From Falsibacillus albus (GTDB lineage Bacteria; Bacillota; Bacilli; Bacillales; DSM-25281), in the NCBI RefSeq assembly GCF_003668575.1, contig NZ_RCVZ01000009.1, positions 62,001 to 126,000 of the forward strand: a DNA stretch of 64,000 nucleotides. Reading direction: 5' to 3'. The notes beneath the pieces were generated by a model. The model worked only from the letters and a program-made list of their open reading frames with translations. It ran no database searches and was not told where the DNA came from. Position 1 is the first letter of the stretch, and the number at the start of each line of letters is the position of its first letter. Position numbers and translations under genes: made by a program. This document shows positions 37,268-46,013 of the stretch, one piece after another.

Positions 37268-38143
37268 ATGGAAATAAAGAATAAGAGAGTTTTAGTAACC
37301 GGGATTACAGGTACACTTGGAAAAAGTGTGGCGATGCGTTTAATGGAAGAAGCGGAGGAAGTAAGGGGGCTTGTGAGAAATACAATTTATCCTGAAACAT
37401 ATAAAGGATTGACCGTAGTTCAGGGAGATCTATCAAATAAAGATTCATTACTAGAAGCCTTAAGAAATATCGATATTGTGGTACATTGTGCAGCGTACTT
37501 GGGTGATGACTTAGAGGAAGCCATGAAATCAAATGTGGTTGGTGTTGAAAATTTGGCAAGTGCTTCATTAGAAATGGGTGTGCAGAAATTCATCCATATC
37601 TCCACGGTATCTGTTTATGGTGAACCAAATCAAGGGCACATAAGCGAAGCTCATCCTATAGTACAAGCCCACGAAGAACCTTACATTCACACAAAAGATC
37701 AATCTGAACATATTTTAAGAAAATATGTGGAGAAAGGTCTCGATGTGGTTATGTTAAGACCAGGTTCAATTTGTGCAGAGGAAAACTCTTATTGGGGGGA
37801 CAGACAGGTTGATAGAATGATAAAAGCTGATGTAGTAGATTGGGTGCATCCTGAAGATATGATCGCTTGGATACATACTGATAATTTAGCTGAACTAATT
37901 CATTTAGTGATTAGAAAAGCAAAAAGTGGAGAAGTTTTTAATGCCATTGATGGCAACTTTCCTGAAATGGAATTCCGTCAGAAAATAATCAAGACTTTAG
38001 GAAAGAACCAAAAGATACCGAATAGAGATGTAGAGCGTCCGATCTATTCTAACAAAAAAATTATGGACCTAGGTTATAATCCAACAAAAACATTTGCTGA
38101 AACAATATCAAACTTAGAAAATATGGCTGCCAAGAGTAAATAA
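37268..38143 (+). CDS. NAD(P)-dependent epimerase/dehydratase (extended SDR)
   Basis: A 291-residue Rossmann protein with GITGTLGKSVA (residues 12-22), VVHCAAYLGD, STVSVYG and the catalytic pair in YIHTK. The length is a little under the usual 310-330 of sugar-nucleotide epimerases; NAD(P)-dependent reductases of this class act on many substrates and none is indicated. GAGGAGAAAGAGG upstream comes from the last unit of the 28-bp repeat. Base composition is AT-richer than helD, like the genes that follow. Confidence 0.88.
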   Translation: MEIKNKRVLVTGITGTLGKSVAMRLMEEAEEVRGLVRNTIYPETYKGLTVVQGDLSNKDSLLEALRNIDIVVHCAAYLGDDLEEAMKSNVVGVENLASASLEMGVQKFIHISTVSVYGEPNQGHISEAHPIVQAHEEPYIHTKDQSEHILRKYVEKGLDVVMLRPGSICAEENSYWGDRQVDRMIKADVVDWVHPEDMIAWIHTDNLAELIHLVIRKAKSGEVFNAIDGNFPEMEFRQKIIKTLGKNQKIPNRDVERPIYSNKKIMDLGYNPTKTFAETISNLENMAAKSK

Positions 38144-38279
38144 CAGCACAACTTACTCAAGAAAAATTAAAAGTATATTTAAAGTAACAGAATTTCTTGT
38201 TTTACTATATGGCGCATTAGCTGAAGTGACCTTCGTTTAAGGGCAGGATAATGGATAAGAAATAAAGGAGGAGGTACTG

Positions 38280-38855
38280 GTGGAGTTAGTATTTATTAGA
38301 CACGGACAAGGAGAACACACATTGGATTTACCAGCGAGTTTACAAATTCAAGACCCTGCTTTAACTAGACAAGGTGCATTTCAAGCCGAATCACTTCAAA
38401 CTCAAATTACTCCAACTGAAAGAGATATTATAGTCATCAGTCCTGTTAGAAGAACATTACAGACAGCATACATTTTAAGCGAAGGCATAAGGTGCAGAAA
38501 AATCGTGAGCCCACTCGTTTCACCAAGAATGTTTCCTCAGAACCCAGAGTGGAAAACACTCCCTTGTGATAAGGTTTTAAATAAGAAAGTGATTAAAGAA
38601 GAGTTTCCGGGATTCACTATTGAAGAGGGCCTTTCAGAAGAGCTGTGGACTTCTGGAATCAATACAATGGCTGAACAAGAATTTAATGTACTTGCACAAA
38701 CTTTTCTTGATTGGTGTAAAAGCCAAAGTGTTGAGCGTATATACGTGGTGTCACACGATGGGACGATCACTTCGTATAGACAATTCATTGTCGGAAAAAA
38801 ACTGACCAGAAAAGACTTTTTAAAGGATGCAGGATGGATTAAACAAAGTTGTTAA
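38280..38855 (+). CDS. histidine phosphatase superfamily (phosphoglycerate mutase-like) protein
   Basis: The 191-residue protein starts MELVFIRHGQGEHT, the RHG motif with the phosphorylated histidine; a second RR pair is in SPVRRTLQTA and the distal His in VVSHDGTITSY. Such enzymes dephosphorylate sugars or small phosphomonoesters. The GTG start follows AAAGGAGGAGG at ideal spacing. Its 3' end shares about 45 nucleotides with the tail of the beta-propeller gene at 36844. Closed loosely by a GCTTTTC/GAAAAGC stem at about 38872-38893. Confidence 0.88.
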   Translation: MELVFIRHGQGEHTLDLPASLQIQDPALTRQGAFQAESLQTQITPTERDIIVISPVRRTLQTAYILSEGIRCRKIVSPLVSPRMFPQNPEWKTLPCDKVLNKKVIKEEFPGFTIEEGLSEELWTSGINTMAEQEFNVLAQTFLDWCKSQSVERIYVVSHDGTITSYRQFIVGKKLTRKDFLKDAGWIKQSC

Positions 38856-39009
38856 TCTTCAGCAGAAGGGGGCTTTTCCTCAAGAAAAGCATACCATCTT
38901 TTTTTTAGGATAGCTTTTTCATTTGATATTGGCTTGGATTGGCAAATAAACAGTTCAATTTAAAAGAAATCATCTATTTACGATAATTCTTTTAGGATGT
39001 GATTATTAA

Positions 39010-39501
39010 ATGAGCTCCTTTGTTTTTTTAGCAACAAATTATGAAATGCCAGAAGTAGATAATACAAATGCTAAATATATTACTGTTAAGGAAGCTATTG
39101 ATTTAGGAATAAAACCACATGAATTGGTGCCTTGGGAAAAGATGGACCCTAATGCCCGAATTTTATACGTTGAAAATGAAGATGATTTAAATGAATTGGT
39201 CATTAGTAAGGATTACTCCTATAACGTAAGAGAATATACAAGTTATGCGTTTATTTATAAAGTGGATTTTATTTTTACGGAATTAAGGACTATGCAATTT
39301 CTAGAATATCTAAAAGCAAATATCAAAGAAGGGCAAAAACTAGAAATATGGAGAGTATGGATTGGTCAAGGAGATGATGAACTTCATATACCATATACTA
39401 GATATAGTTATGAGGAATTATCCCTAAATCATTTAATACCATTGTTTAATTGGGAGCACGAAAAATTTAAATTGCAAAATTGTTTAGTAATAGAAAGATA
39501 A
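39010..39501 (+). CDS. hypothetical protein
   Basis: A 163-residue acidic protein without membrane segments. Visible features: MPEVDNTNAKYITVKEAIDLG near the N-terminus, an IYKVDFIFTELRTMQFLEYLK core and ELEIWRVWIGQGDDE-like part. I do not recognise the family. The ribosome binding site is weak (AGGATGTGA). It has its own terminator. Confidence 0.6.
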   Translation: MSSFVFLATNYEMPEVDNTNAKYITVKEAIDLGIKPHELVPWEKMDPNARILYVENEDDLNELVISKDYSYNVREYTSYAFIYKVDFIFTELRTMQFLEYLKANIKEGQKLEIWRVWIGQGDDELHIPYTRYSYEELSLNHLIPLFNWEHEKFKLQNCLVIER

Positions 39502-39502
39502 A

Positions 39503-39538
39503 GCAGATGATTGTGTTAAATCACCTGCTTTTTATTGT
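39503..39538 (+). terminator. terminator after the hypothetical gene
   Basis: AAAGCAGatGATT/AATCacCTGCTTT arms followed by TTATT. Confidence 0.8.
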
Positions 39539-39626
39539 TATTTTTATTGCGTTTTATAGTATCAATTCAGTTGTGAAATGACATTTTCTACTTCAAAACA
39601 GAACCCGTTATAATCCAATATCGGGC

Positions 39627-39680
39627 TTTTTTTTGCTGAAGAAAATTATTGTAGGGATAAAATGTTTTTCAGTTAACATA
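39627..39680. repeat. TTTTTTGCTGAA-type dispersed repeat, copy
   Basis: GGGCTTTTTTTTGCTGAAG then AAAATTATTGTAGGGATAAAA. Related copies at 41022 and 54010. Confidence 0.55.
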
Positions 39681-39691
39681 AATAAGAAAAT

Positions 39692-40126
39692 TTATTTATA
39701 ATTAAAAACCTTAGTTGCCTTCTTTTTCTCATCGATCCATAAAATAGATTTATACTTTCCTTTTTTCAAAATAATGCTTTGAAGTGAAAATTGCCTTCCA
39801 GAAGAAAAACTGGCATCCCAGTTCTCTTCCCTTATAAGATCACCCGTTTTAACTTCTACGATTTGTAGAACTGCATGATGCCCTGCTCCAAGTTTATTTG
39901 GGAATAATAGGACAGCCCACAAACCCTCCTTGGTCTTTACATTTGACACAGAATCAAGAAGTTGTCCATCTTCCATATCAAAGTTATAGCCCAGCTTGAT
40001 TTGATAATCAGAAGGAAAAACCACCTTTGTCTGTGGATGGAAATAGAAATTAATGACTTTATAAACAATGAAAGCAGCTAAACAGCATAAGATCATGCTC
40101 GAAACGATTACAATCTTTTTTTTCAT
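39692..40126 (-). CDS. membrane-anchored hypothetical protein
   Basis: The 144-residue protein has a single N-terminal helix (about 4-25) and a polar exterior domain with YQIKLGYNFDMEDGQ and LLFPNKLGAGHHAVLQIVE. AGGAGG is six bases upstream of the ATG at 40126. No family recognised. It lies 29 bases downstream of a GNAT gene on the same strand and may be cotranscribed with it. Confidence 0.65.
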   Translation of the reverse strand: MKKKIVIVSSMILCCLAAFIVYKVINFYFHPQTKVVFPSDYQIKLGYNFDMEDGQLLDSVSNVKTKEGLWAVLLFPNKLGAGHHAVLQIVEVKTGDLIREENWDASFSSGRQFSLQSIILKKGKYKSILWIDEKKKATKVFNYK

Positions 40127-40155
40127 CTTTTCCTCCTGCAATAAGAAAAAAACTC

Positions 40156-40944
40156 CTAGTATCCCTGAATTTCTTTTATGCTTCTCCCGCCCAAAAAAGC
40201 ATGTCCCATTTTTAGTTTGAGAACAGTCTTAAATCCATATTTTTGATAGACTTTTTCTATTTTTTCATTAATCGGAAACACCCAAAGGTTTTCTATCCCC
40301 TTTTTAGCAACTTCCGCTTGAATATGATGAATCAAATCACCGATTAATCCTCGCCCTCTATATTCCGCCAAGGTGGCAACGCTTTCCATTCGTGCCTGAT
40401 GATCATGAATAAAAATACAAGCTGTTGCACAAGCAATGCCATCATACCGTAGTAAATAATAGATAATGCTAGGATGATTAAATTCTACCTCAAAAGCTTT
40501 TTCCCTGACGGCTTGGCCGCCAAATTCTTTAATACTGCATTCGATATGTAATGCTTCTGAATAATTCGCTTCTGTCACCAATTCGATTGTAATTTCCTTG
40601 CGTGTTTCCTTTTCCAAAACCTTTTGATCCCACAATTGAACAGGGCTGATTAATTCTTCGAATCCGAATTGATTCCATTTCAGTCGATCAACCAATTCTT
40701 GTTGGGCATCTAGATCATAAATATAGAATCTAGGTATGATTTTTCTGGAAGTAAAGAAATTAGTCACTTCATCAATGACCAATTGAGGATTATCGATCAC
40801 GGTGCTGACATGTGCATGATTTGCGTCATAATAATTTACTTGACTTTCATTGTGAAAAATTGCACCCCAGGACGTATCTATACGTTTTGCATTGATCTCA
40901 AGAAATGCTGAATCAAGTGAAATAACGTCTTTTAAGTTCATCAT
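40156..40944 (-). CDS. GNAT-family N-acetyltransferase (two-domain)
   Basis: A 262-residue protein. The C-terminal half is a GNAT domain with the acetyl-CoA loop EYRGRGLIGDLI near residue 200; the N-terminal half is a helical/beta extension as in the longer GNAT proteins of bacilli. Substrate unknown. AAGGAG is seven bases upstream of the ATG at 40944; in-frame starts further upstream have no site. Confidence 0.82.
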   Translation of the reverse strand: MMNLKDVISLDSAFLEINAKRIDTSWGAIFHNESQVNYYDANHAHVSTVIDNPQLVIDEVTNFFTSRKIIPRFYIYDLDAQQELVDRLKWNQFGFEELISPVQLWDQKVLEKETRKEITIELVTEANYSEALHIECSIKEFGGQAVREKAFEVEFNHPSIIYYLLRYDGIACATACIFIHDHQARMESVATLAEYRGRGLIGDLIHHIQAEVAKKGIENLWVFPINEKIEKVYQKYGFKTVLKLKMGHAFLGGRSIKEIQGY

Positions 40945-41021
40945 TTTAATACTCCTTAACATGTTTGGATATTTATTAAATTTTAACATAAAAATCCAAT
41001 TTACATTAGGAAATCCCGCTT

Positions 41022-41100
41022 TGGCCCTTTTTTGCTGAATAAATTATTGTAAGGATAAAAGGAATTTGAAATAATTGGTATTAGATGAATGGCGAGATCG
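41022..41100. repeat. TTTTTTGCTGAA-type dispersed repeat, copy
   Basis: CCTTTTTTGCTGAATAAATT, ATTGTAAGGATAAAAGG, GAAATAATTGGTATTA and GATGAATGGCGAGATCG in this order. The first and third parts recur at 54010, and the third near 49495. Confidence 0.65.
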
Positions 41101-41151
41101 TTGACCTAGCAAAAAATAAATAGAAAATGCTTAGGAGGCTGGGAAGATATT

Positions 41152-41481
41152 ATGACAGAGGATTTTTATTGTGATGAAGTATTGAGCGGCAAAACCAAGG
41201 TTAATAGAGTATTGGAGACAGATAATGTATTGGCTTATTATCATACAAAACCTTTCTACCCGGTTCATATAGTTGCAATACCAAAGAAGCACATCTCTTC
41301 ATTGATTACATTGGATGAAAGTGATAACGAATTGTTGCTTGAACTATTGGGTGTAATTAGAAAAGTTGCTGCCATGGTTACCGAAGAACACGGTGCTTGT
41401 AGAGTGATTACGAACCTGGGTAAATATCAAGATTCCAAGCACCTTCATTGGCATGTAGTCTCTGGAAAGCCATTGGGGTGA
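41152..41481 (+). CDS. HIT-family (histidine triad) nucleotide-binding protein
   Basis: A 109-residue protein ending with the histidine triad HLHWHV and preceded by PVHIVAIPKKHISSL. HIT proteins hydrolyse AMP-lysyl or dinucleotide substrates; this one is close to Hint but the specific substrate is not evident. AGGAGG lies about 13 bases upstream of the ATG, longer than usual. Complete for the family. Confidence 0.85.
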   Translation: MTEDFYCDEVLSGKTKVNRVLETDNVLAYYHTKPFYPVHIVAIPKKHISSLITLDESDNELLLELLGVIRKVAAMVTEEHGACRVITNLGKYQDSKHLHWHVVSGKPLG

Positions 41482-41527
41482 GTTATTAGGCTAACGACGC
41501 AGTAGAATTAAGAAAAAATGTGAGATT

Positions 41528-41917
41528 TTGGAGGTGCTTAAATCGCGAAAAGCTATTTTTATTGTAATTTTGGGAGTTATATTGGTTGGATGCAGTCATT
41601 ATAAGACTATGCATTCTTCTGGAGAAAGTGCCCACTGGAAAGGGGAATACTCTGCGAAATATAATGATTCAAAAGAAGATACGAAATATTTTTTTAGCTT
41701 CAAAAATGCAAAAAAGGATACTCTGTTCAAGGACTTCGCGGTTGATATAAATGGAAAGGAATATAAAGGAGAGTACAATAAAGGAACGTACAAAGTTTCC
41801 ACTTCTTGCTCTGGAGTCTCAGGAGCTTGTCGAGATCCTGAAAATGAACCAATCAAGGTATCAATTAATTGGGATGATAAATATAAAGAAACCTTCTTTT
41901 TAAAACCAGATAAATAA
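41528..41917 (+). CDS. small lipoprotein, unknown function
   Basis: About 129 residues with a basic N-terminus, a hydrophobic segment and lipobox VILVGC, so a membrane-anchored lipoprotein after cleavage before Cys22. The mature part contains two further cysteines in STSCSGVSGAC. The start is uncertain: a good GGAGGTG is present but no ATG follows at proper spacing; the TTG (41528) and GTG (41534) in frame both overlap it. Confidence 0.6.
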   Translation: MEVLKSRKAIFIVILGVILVGCSHYKTMHSSGESAHWKGEYSAKYNDSKEDTKYFFSFKNAKKDTLFKDFAVDINGKEYKGEYNKGTYKVSTSCSGVSGACRDPENEPIKVSINWDDKYKETFFLKPDK

Positions 41918-42027
41918 ATTTTTAGTGCGATAGATGAAGATTGGGGAGCTTATCTCCAGCTTTATTGATATTCCATATTGTGCGGTTTTACGGAATAAAG
42001 CAAGTAAGCGGGGGAGTATATAATAGA

Positions 42028-42687
42028 ATGCAAAGCCTCATTAAAAAGTTCATTTTGGATAGAACCCAACTATTAAAAATTGAAGAGTTGAAATTGCCAG
42101 AGCAAGCGATCAATGAGTTTGATGAATTATACAGTAGATTGATATCAACAGGCGATGGCAATGAAATTACTTATAATAGCAGCTACCCTTTATTTCTGTT
42201 TTTGAATTACGTCATTGAGAATAAAAATGTACTAGTACACGGCTCGAATCGTTCTTCAATCGACAATTTTGAACCAAGAGATAGTTCTCTCTTTAATGGG
42301 AAACCGATTAAGGCGATCTTTGCCTCATCTGACGGCGTATGGTCGTTGTTTTTTGCCGTGATAAATAGAAAAGGGTATGAGGGCTCGATTCGTAATCTAT
42401 GTTTGACGGTCCCTACGAATATAGGCATAAAACGGTATTATTATTTTTCAAAGAATCATCATAACGCAGGAGATGCTTGGACAAATGGAACGATATATTT
42501 TTTCTCAACTTATCATTTCAAACAAGGCGGGATCAGGGATGAGTGGGTGTGTGAAGAAAAAATAAGACCACTTGCCAAGTTATCGGTTACCCCGGATGAT
42601 TTCCCTTTTTTAGATAAAGTCAGCATCCATAGCGAAACAGATTCAGCGGTCAAAACGATTTTGAAAGCAATATTTATTCGGAAATAA
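42028..42687 (+). CDS. hypothetical protein, possibly ADP-ribosyltransferase-like fold
   Basis: A 219-residue soluble protein. The stretch LVHGSNRSSIDNFEPR, followed by AIFASSDGVWSLFFAVINR, resembles the R/H-S/T motifs of ADP-ribosyltransferase or 2'-phosphotransferase-like folds, but no decisive catalytic Glu can be placed; this is weak inference. The ATG at 42028 follows GGGGGAG at 11 bases; the upstream extension is unlikely. No neighbour suggests a role. Confidence 0.55.
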   Translation: MQSLIKKFILDRTQLLKIEELKLPEQAINEFDELYSRLISTGDGNEITYNSSYPLFLFLNYVIENKNVLVHGSNRSSIDNFEPRDSSLFNGKPIKAIFASSDGVWSLFFAVINRKGYEGSIRNLCLTVPTNIGIKRYYYFSKNHHNAGDAWTNGTIYFFSTYHFKQGGIRDEWVCEEKIRPLAKLSVTPDDFPFLDKVSIHSETDSAVKTILKAIFIRK

Positions 42688-42796
42688 CTATTAGGGGCAT
42701 TGTGAAAATTTTACGTCGAACAGACTTTTGGGATTTTATGTTAAACTTAAAATGAATATATTTAGTTTTAATCACAATTAGTGAAGGAGGTATTTG

Positions 42797-43162
42797 GTGC
42801 CTAGAAGGGCGAAAATCTTAACTTTTATAGTCATTATTTTATTTATTGGACTATGTTTTAAAGCAATTCCTGTGCTCGCCACAGGAGGAGGCAATTTACA
42901 TCAAGAAATTCATTGGATGGTATATGGTTATGACCGGGTATGGTATCATGACCGAACTTATTTACAACCAACCAAAGAGTATACGCCCACACAAGCAGTT
43001 CAAAAGTTTGGCCAAGGAAAAAGGCTTTATCCAACTGGGGAAAAGGTGATTGGACTCCCTGTTTATTCCTCACACAAAAAACAAGATGGATTGACGACTC
43101 TATTAATCCTCAAAAAACATAATGGGAATTTTATCGTTTATACGCTTAGCGGTGGTCCCTAA
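42797..43162 (+). CDS. exported or membrane-anchored hypothetical protein
   Basis: A 121-residue protein with a basic start, a hydrophobic segment (about 8-26) ending near VLATGGG, where a signal peptidase site is plausible, and an exterior domain rich in Tyr and Lys (MVYGYDRVWYHDRTYLQP). The GTG at 42797 lies six bases after AAGGAGG. Followed by a good terminator. No family recognised. Confidence 0.65.
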   Translation: MPRRAKILTFIVIILFIGLCFKAIPVLATGGGNLHQEIHWMVYGYDRVWYHDRTYLQPTKEYTPTQAVQKFGQGKRLYPTGEKVIGLPVYSSHKKQDGLTTLLILKKHNGNFIVYTLSGGP

Positions 43163-43182
43163 TATTTTTCCTGAAATCAGAA

Positions 43183-43220
43183 AAGCAGTTTCGTTTTCAC
43201 CTTAAACGGAACTGTTTTTG
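43183..43220 (+). terminator. terminator after the exported protein
   Basis: CAGTTTCGTTT (43186-43196) pairs with AAACGGAACTG (43204-43214), followed by TTTTTG. Confidence 0.82.
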
Positions 43221-43300
43221 ATTGGGATACCGGGTTGATCTATTTAATTTTATTGAAAAAGGGATGGAGAATAAAAGTTAAATTTAATAATTTCAATTAG

Positions 43301-43972
43301 GTGGGGATCATAATAGACACTTATAAATTTATTTTATTTGATTTAGACGGGACGCTTTCAGATCCAAAGGTTGGAATAACTAAATCGGTCCAATATGCGT
43401 TGCATAGAATGGGGATTGATGAGCCTGCTGTTGACAAACTAGATGGTTTTATTGGGCCGCCATTGCAGGTTTCATTTAAAGAACACTTTCATTTTAATGA
43501 AGTAGATACACAAAAAGCGATAGATTTGTATAGGGAAAGATTTAAGGAAAAAGGAATGTTTGAGAATAAGTTGTATCCCCATATTTCATCACTATTAAAA
43601 TTACTACAAGAACAGGAATTTACTTTAATTGTGGCCACTTCTAAACCTACTGTATTTGCTGAGCAAATATTAAAGCATTTCAAGATTGAGAAGTATTTTG
43701 ATTTAGTTGTAGGAAGTGAACTTGATGGAACAAGAGCGGGGAAGACACAAATCATTCAATACATATTAGATTATTATCAAGAACATAGACGCAGTGATTT
43801 TGTTATGATCGGAGACAGAGAGCACGATATTATCGGGGCAAATAATACTGGTATAGCTTCTATTGGCGTGACATATGGATATGGTTCTTATGATGAATTA
43901 AGACAGTCAAACCCTACTAATATAGTAGAAAGTGTGGAGGAGTTAAAAGGTTTTCTGATGGGGACTGGATGA
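43301..43972 (+). CDS. HAD-superfamily phosphatase (phosphoglycolate phosphatase-like)
   Basis: About 219-223 residues with HAD motif I FDLDGTLSD, motif II TSKPT, the cap domain between, motif III Lys in AGKTQ and motif IV MIGDREHD. Likely a small-molecule phosphatase. The start is odd: AGGTGGGG is followed at normal spacing by ATAATA rather than ATG, and the only in-frame canonical start (GTG 43301) lies inside the ribosome binding site. Homologues typically begin where the second ATA is, so an ATA start or an ATG-to-ATA change is possible. Confidence 0.8.
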   Translation: MGIIIDTYKFILFDLDGTLSDPKVGITKSVQYALHRMGIDEPAVDKLDGFIGPPLQVSFKEHFHFNEVDTQKAIDLYRERFKEKGMFENKLYPHISSLLKLLQEQEFTLIVATSKPTVFAEQILKHFKIEKYFDLVVGSELDGTRAGKTQIIQYILDYYQEHRRSDFVMIGDREHDIIGANNTGIASIGVTYGYGSYDELRQSNPTNIVESVEELKGFLMGTG

Positions 43973-43978
43973 AAGGCC

Positions 43979-44010
43979 GGAGGGACGAGGAACCTGTCTC
44001 TCCGTCCCTT
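43979..44010. repeat. GGGACGAGGAACC dispersed repeat / hairpin
   Basis: AGGGACGAGG..CTCCGTCCCT forms a hairpin between the convergent HAD and nucleotidyltransferase-like genes. Related sequences occur at 44630, 46258, 47313, 49587 and 56714. Confidence 0.6.
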
Positions 44011-44016
44011 CCTGCT

Positions 44017-44703
44017 TCACTCGATTCTTTCATTCATTTCAGTTGCTAGTGCATCAAATAGATGAATGTAAATATCTTTTATATGGTTATAAATTTCAAC
44101 GGCGATTGCTTCATCATAGGTGTGTGGGGTCCGGTTACGATCTTCGAGCATTTTAAGCCATCCATCACCCTCTTTAATCAGTCCATTTTTAAAAGCTTCC
44201 CTGATGGTCTTCCTTGGACTGGGAACTTCTAAGATCCCATTGAATTCTAAATAGGCTTTCATGATCTTCCAGGATAGTTCATAAGTAAATTCAAAACGTT
44301 GGATTGTGGCGTCAATGACGATATCATCCTTTGCCGGATCCCTTTCCAATGATTCATGGAGCTTCTTTATGGCTCTTTCTAAATCGACTAATTTATCGCT
44401 TACCTTATTCAAATTATCCACCACTTTTCCATTAGGATTTGTTAAAAATATGGTTTTGCCTTCTTTATCTATGTATCCCTTTAGATTGCTATTGCCGATT
44501 TTTTGGTAATCTAAAACATCGAACGAATAGATGATGTCAGATTCCGAAAGGTCATCCATAATACTGAAAATAGTTTCATTATCCCTTCTGAACACGATTG
44601 CTAGGTCTATATCCGATGGAAAGGATAAGGGGACAGGTTCCGTGTCCCAGCTAAGAAAATAAATTGAGTTAACAAGTGTTAAGGGGACATTTAAATAAAG
44701 CAA
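44017..44703 (-). pseudogene. MntA-HepT-like fusion with damaged nucleotidyltransferase N-terminus
   Basis: The 228-codon frame joins two modules normally made by separate genes. Residues about 30-85 are the rear of a minimal nucleotidyltransferase (SDIDLAIVF with the two metal Asp). Residues about 95-228 form an HI0074/HepT-type HEPN protein with a complete RX4HXY motif, RNRTPHTY. The front of the nucleotidyltransferase, including the Gly-Ser motif, is missing: the 20 codons before SDID come from a GGGGACAGGTTCC dispersed repeat (44630-44650) and unrelated DNA. No ribosome binding site precedes the frame. Toxin module intact, antitoxin module broken. Confidence 0.7.
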
Positions 44704-44823
44704 TAGGCTTATAAATGATAAAGTGATTAAATCATATGACTAAATACAGCGAGGAAATCTGGCATGGGACAACCATTCTCGCTATTCCCAAGTTCCCTTG
44801 ATTCTATAGCCAAACCTACCTTA

Positions 44824-45493
44824 TTAATAATCTTTTTTTGCAGTCGATCCATCGGGCTTAAATGTTAATACGGTAACTACTTTTGTTTTCTTCGTAACAT
44901 ATGATAAAGTGGCCATTTTAGCTTTGGATCCATTCCAAATTATGGTGAAATTTATTCCGGAATTCAAATTTTTAAATCTATCAATATCTATGTCTCCTGG
45001 CGGTATGTCACTTTTGGGCACCATTGAATTGTTATATAGCTCAAATTTCCATGCATCTAATTTAATCCCCTCTGGATCTTGAATACTTAAGGTCTCGTAA
45101 CGATTCCCGAAGGTTTTTTTACCTCGTCCCTCGTCATTCCTACAGAGAAATTAGATTTTAACTCTTCCACCTTATTATTTATGGTAGCCTGACTCGGCAG
45201 CGAAAATGCTTTTTATTTTGATGTATTGTGCGATCAATTTTGGAGGTGGAGTTGCCTTCAGAAGTGGAAATATCATTAATGCCACTTTGATGAATTCCTA
45301 GACCGATGACAAAGAGACAAATTAAAGAAACAACTACTGTACTTATTACTCTCGGAAAAAAAGTTTTATTTAATATCTTCTTCTCATTTAAATTGCTGAT
45401 TTGTTCCATAATATTTTCTTTTTCTTCGTTCTTGAAAATCGGATAAGGACTGATTGAATCATCAATGAAATTCTTGAATTTTTTATTCTTCAT
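44824..45493 (-). pseudogene. anti-sigma factor gene with two frameshifts
   Basis: AGGAGGGA precedes the ATG at 45493. The first frame gives MKNKKFKNFIDDS, a cytoplasmic segment and a membrane helix (RVISTVVVSLICLFVIGLG), as in anti-sigma factors next to ECF sigma genes. Near 45212 the reading frame shifts (it then continues as LPSQATINNKVEELKSNFS in another frame), and a second shift occurs in a run of seven A/T bases at 45114-45120, after which the exterior domain continues (TFGNRYETL, then GDIDIDRFKNLNSG) to the stop at 44824. The gene starts inside the 3' end of the sigma gene. Confidence 0.75.
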
Positions 45494-46013
45494 CAAAGAT
45501 CCCTCCTAACTTTCGTTCAAGAATATTTCGGCCTCTTGCTAGTCTTGTTCTCACAGTTGAAGAGTTTATGTTAGTGATTGCAGCTATTTCGCTTAAACTA
45601 AAATCTTTATAATAATACAACAAAATAATTTCTCTATATTTAATAGGCAGCTTAAATACTTCAGTTGAAATATAGTTGCTTCGTTCTTTCATAATAAATT
45701 CTTCTTCTACACTGTTATCATGTTTTATGAAAAATAAATTATTAGAAAGAGTTGTTTTTTTGTAATGCCAAGATCTTAAATAATCCTTGGTTTTATTGAC
45801 TGCAATTTTATAAATCCATGTTTTTAAGCTTGATTTTTCTTTAAATGTATCAATTTTTAAGAATACAGTGATGAATACCTCTTGCGTTAGATCTTCAGGT
45901 TGCTGCCATTCTCCAACGTAGCTAAAAATTAAACGCTTAATTTCTTAACCAAAGGCATTCATCAAATTCCGCAAAAAGTCTTCTTTACTTCCATATGCTT
46001 TTTGTTCCAGCAA
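45483..46013 (-). pseudogene. ECF-type sigma-70 family factor with an in-frame ochre stop
   Basis: Read through one TAA (45945-45947), the minus strand encodes a sigma factor of about 176 residues: region 2 around YVGEWQQPEDLTQEVF and FKEKSSLKTWIYKIAVNK, region 4 around YREIILLYYYKDFSLSEIA and STVRTRLARGR. The TAA replaces what is probably a Gln codon (CAA) in AFG*EIKRLIF. The likely start is TTG 46013 behind GGGGTGG. The segment after the stop has no good start of its own. The cognate anti-sigma gene downstream is also broken. Confidence 0.8.
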
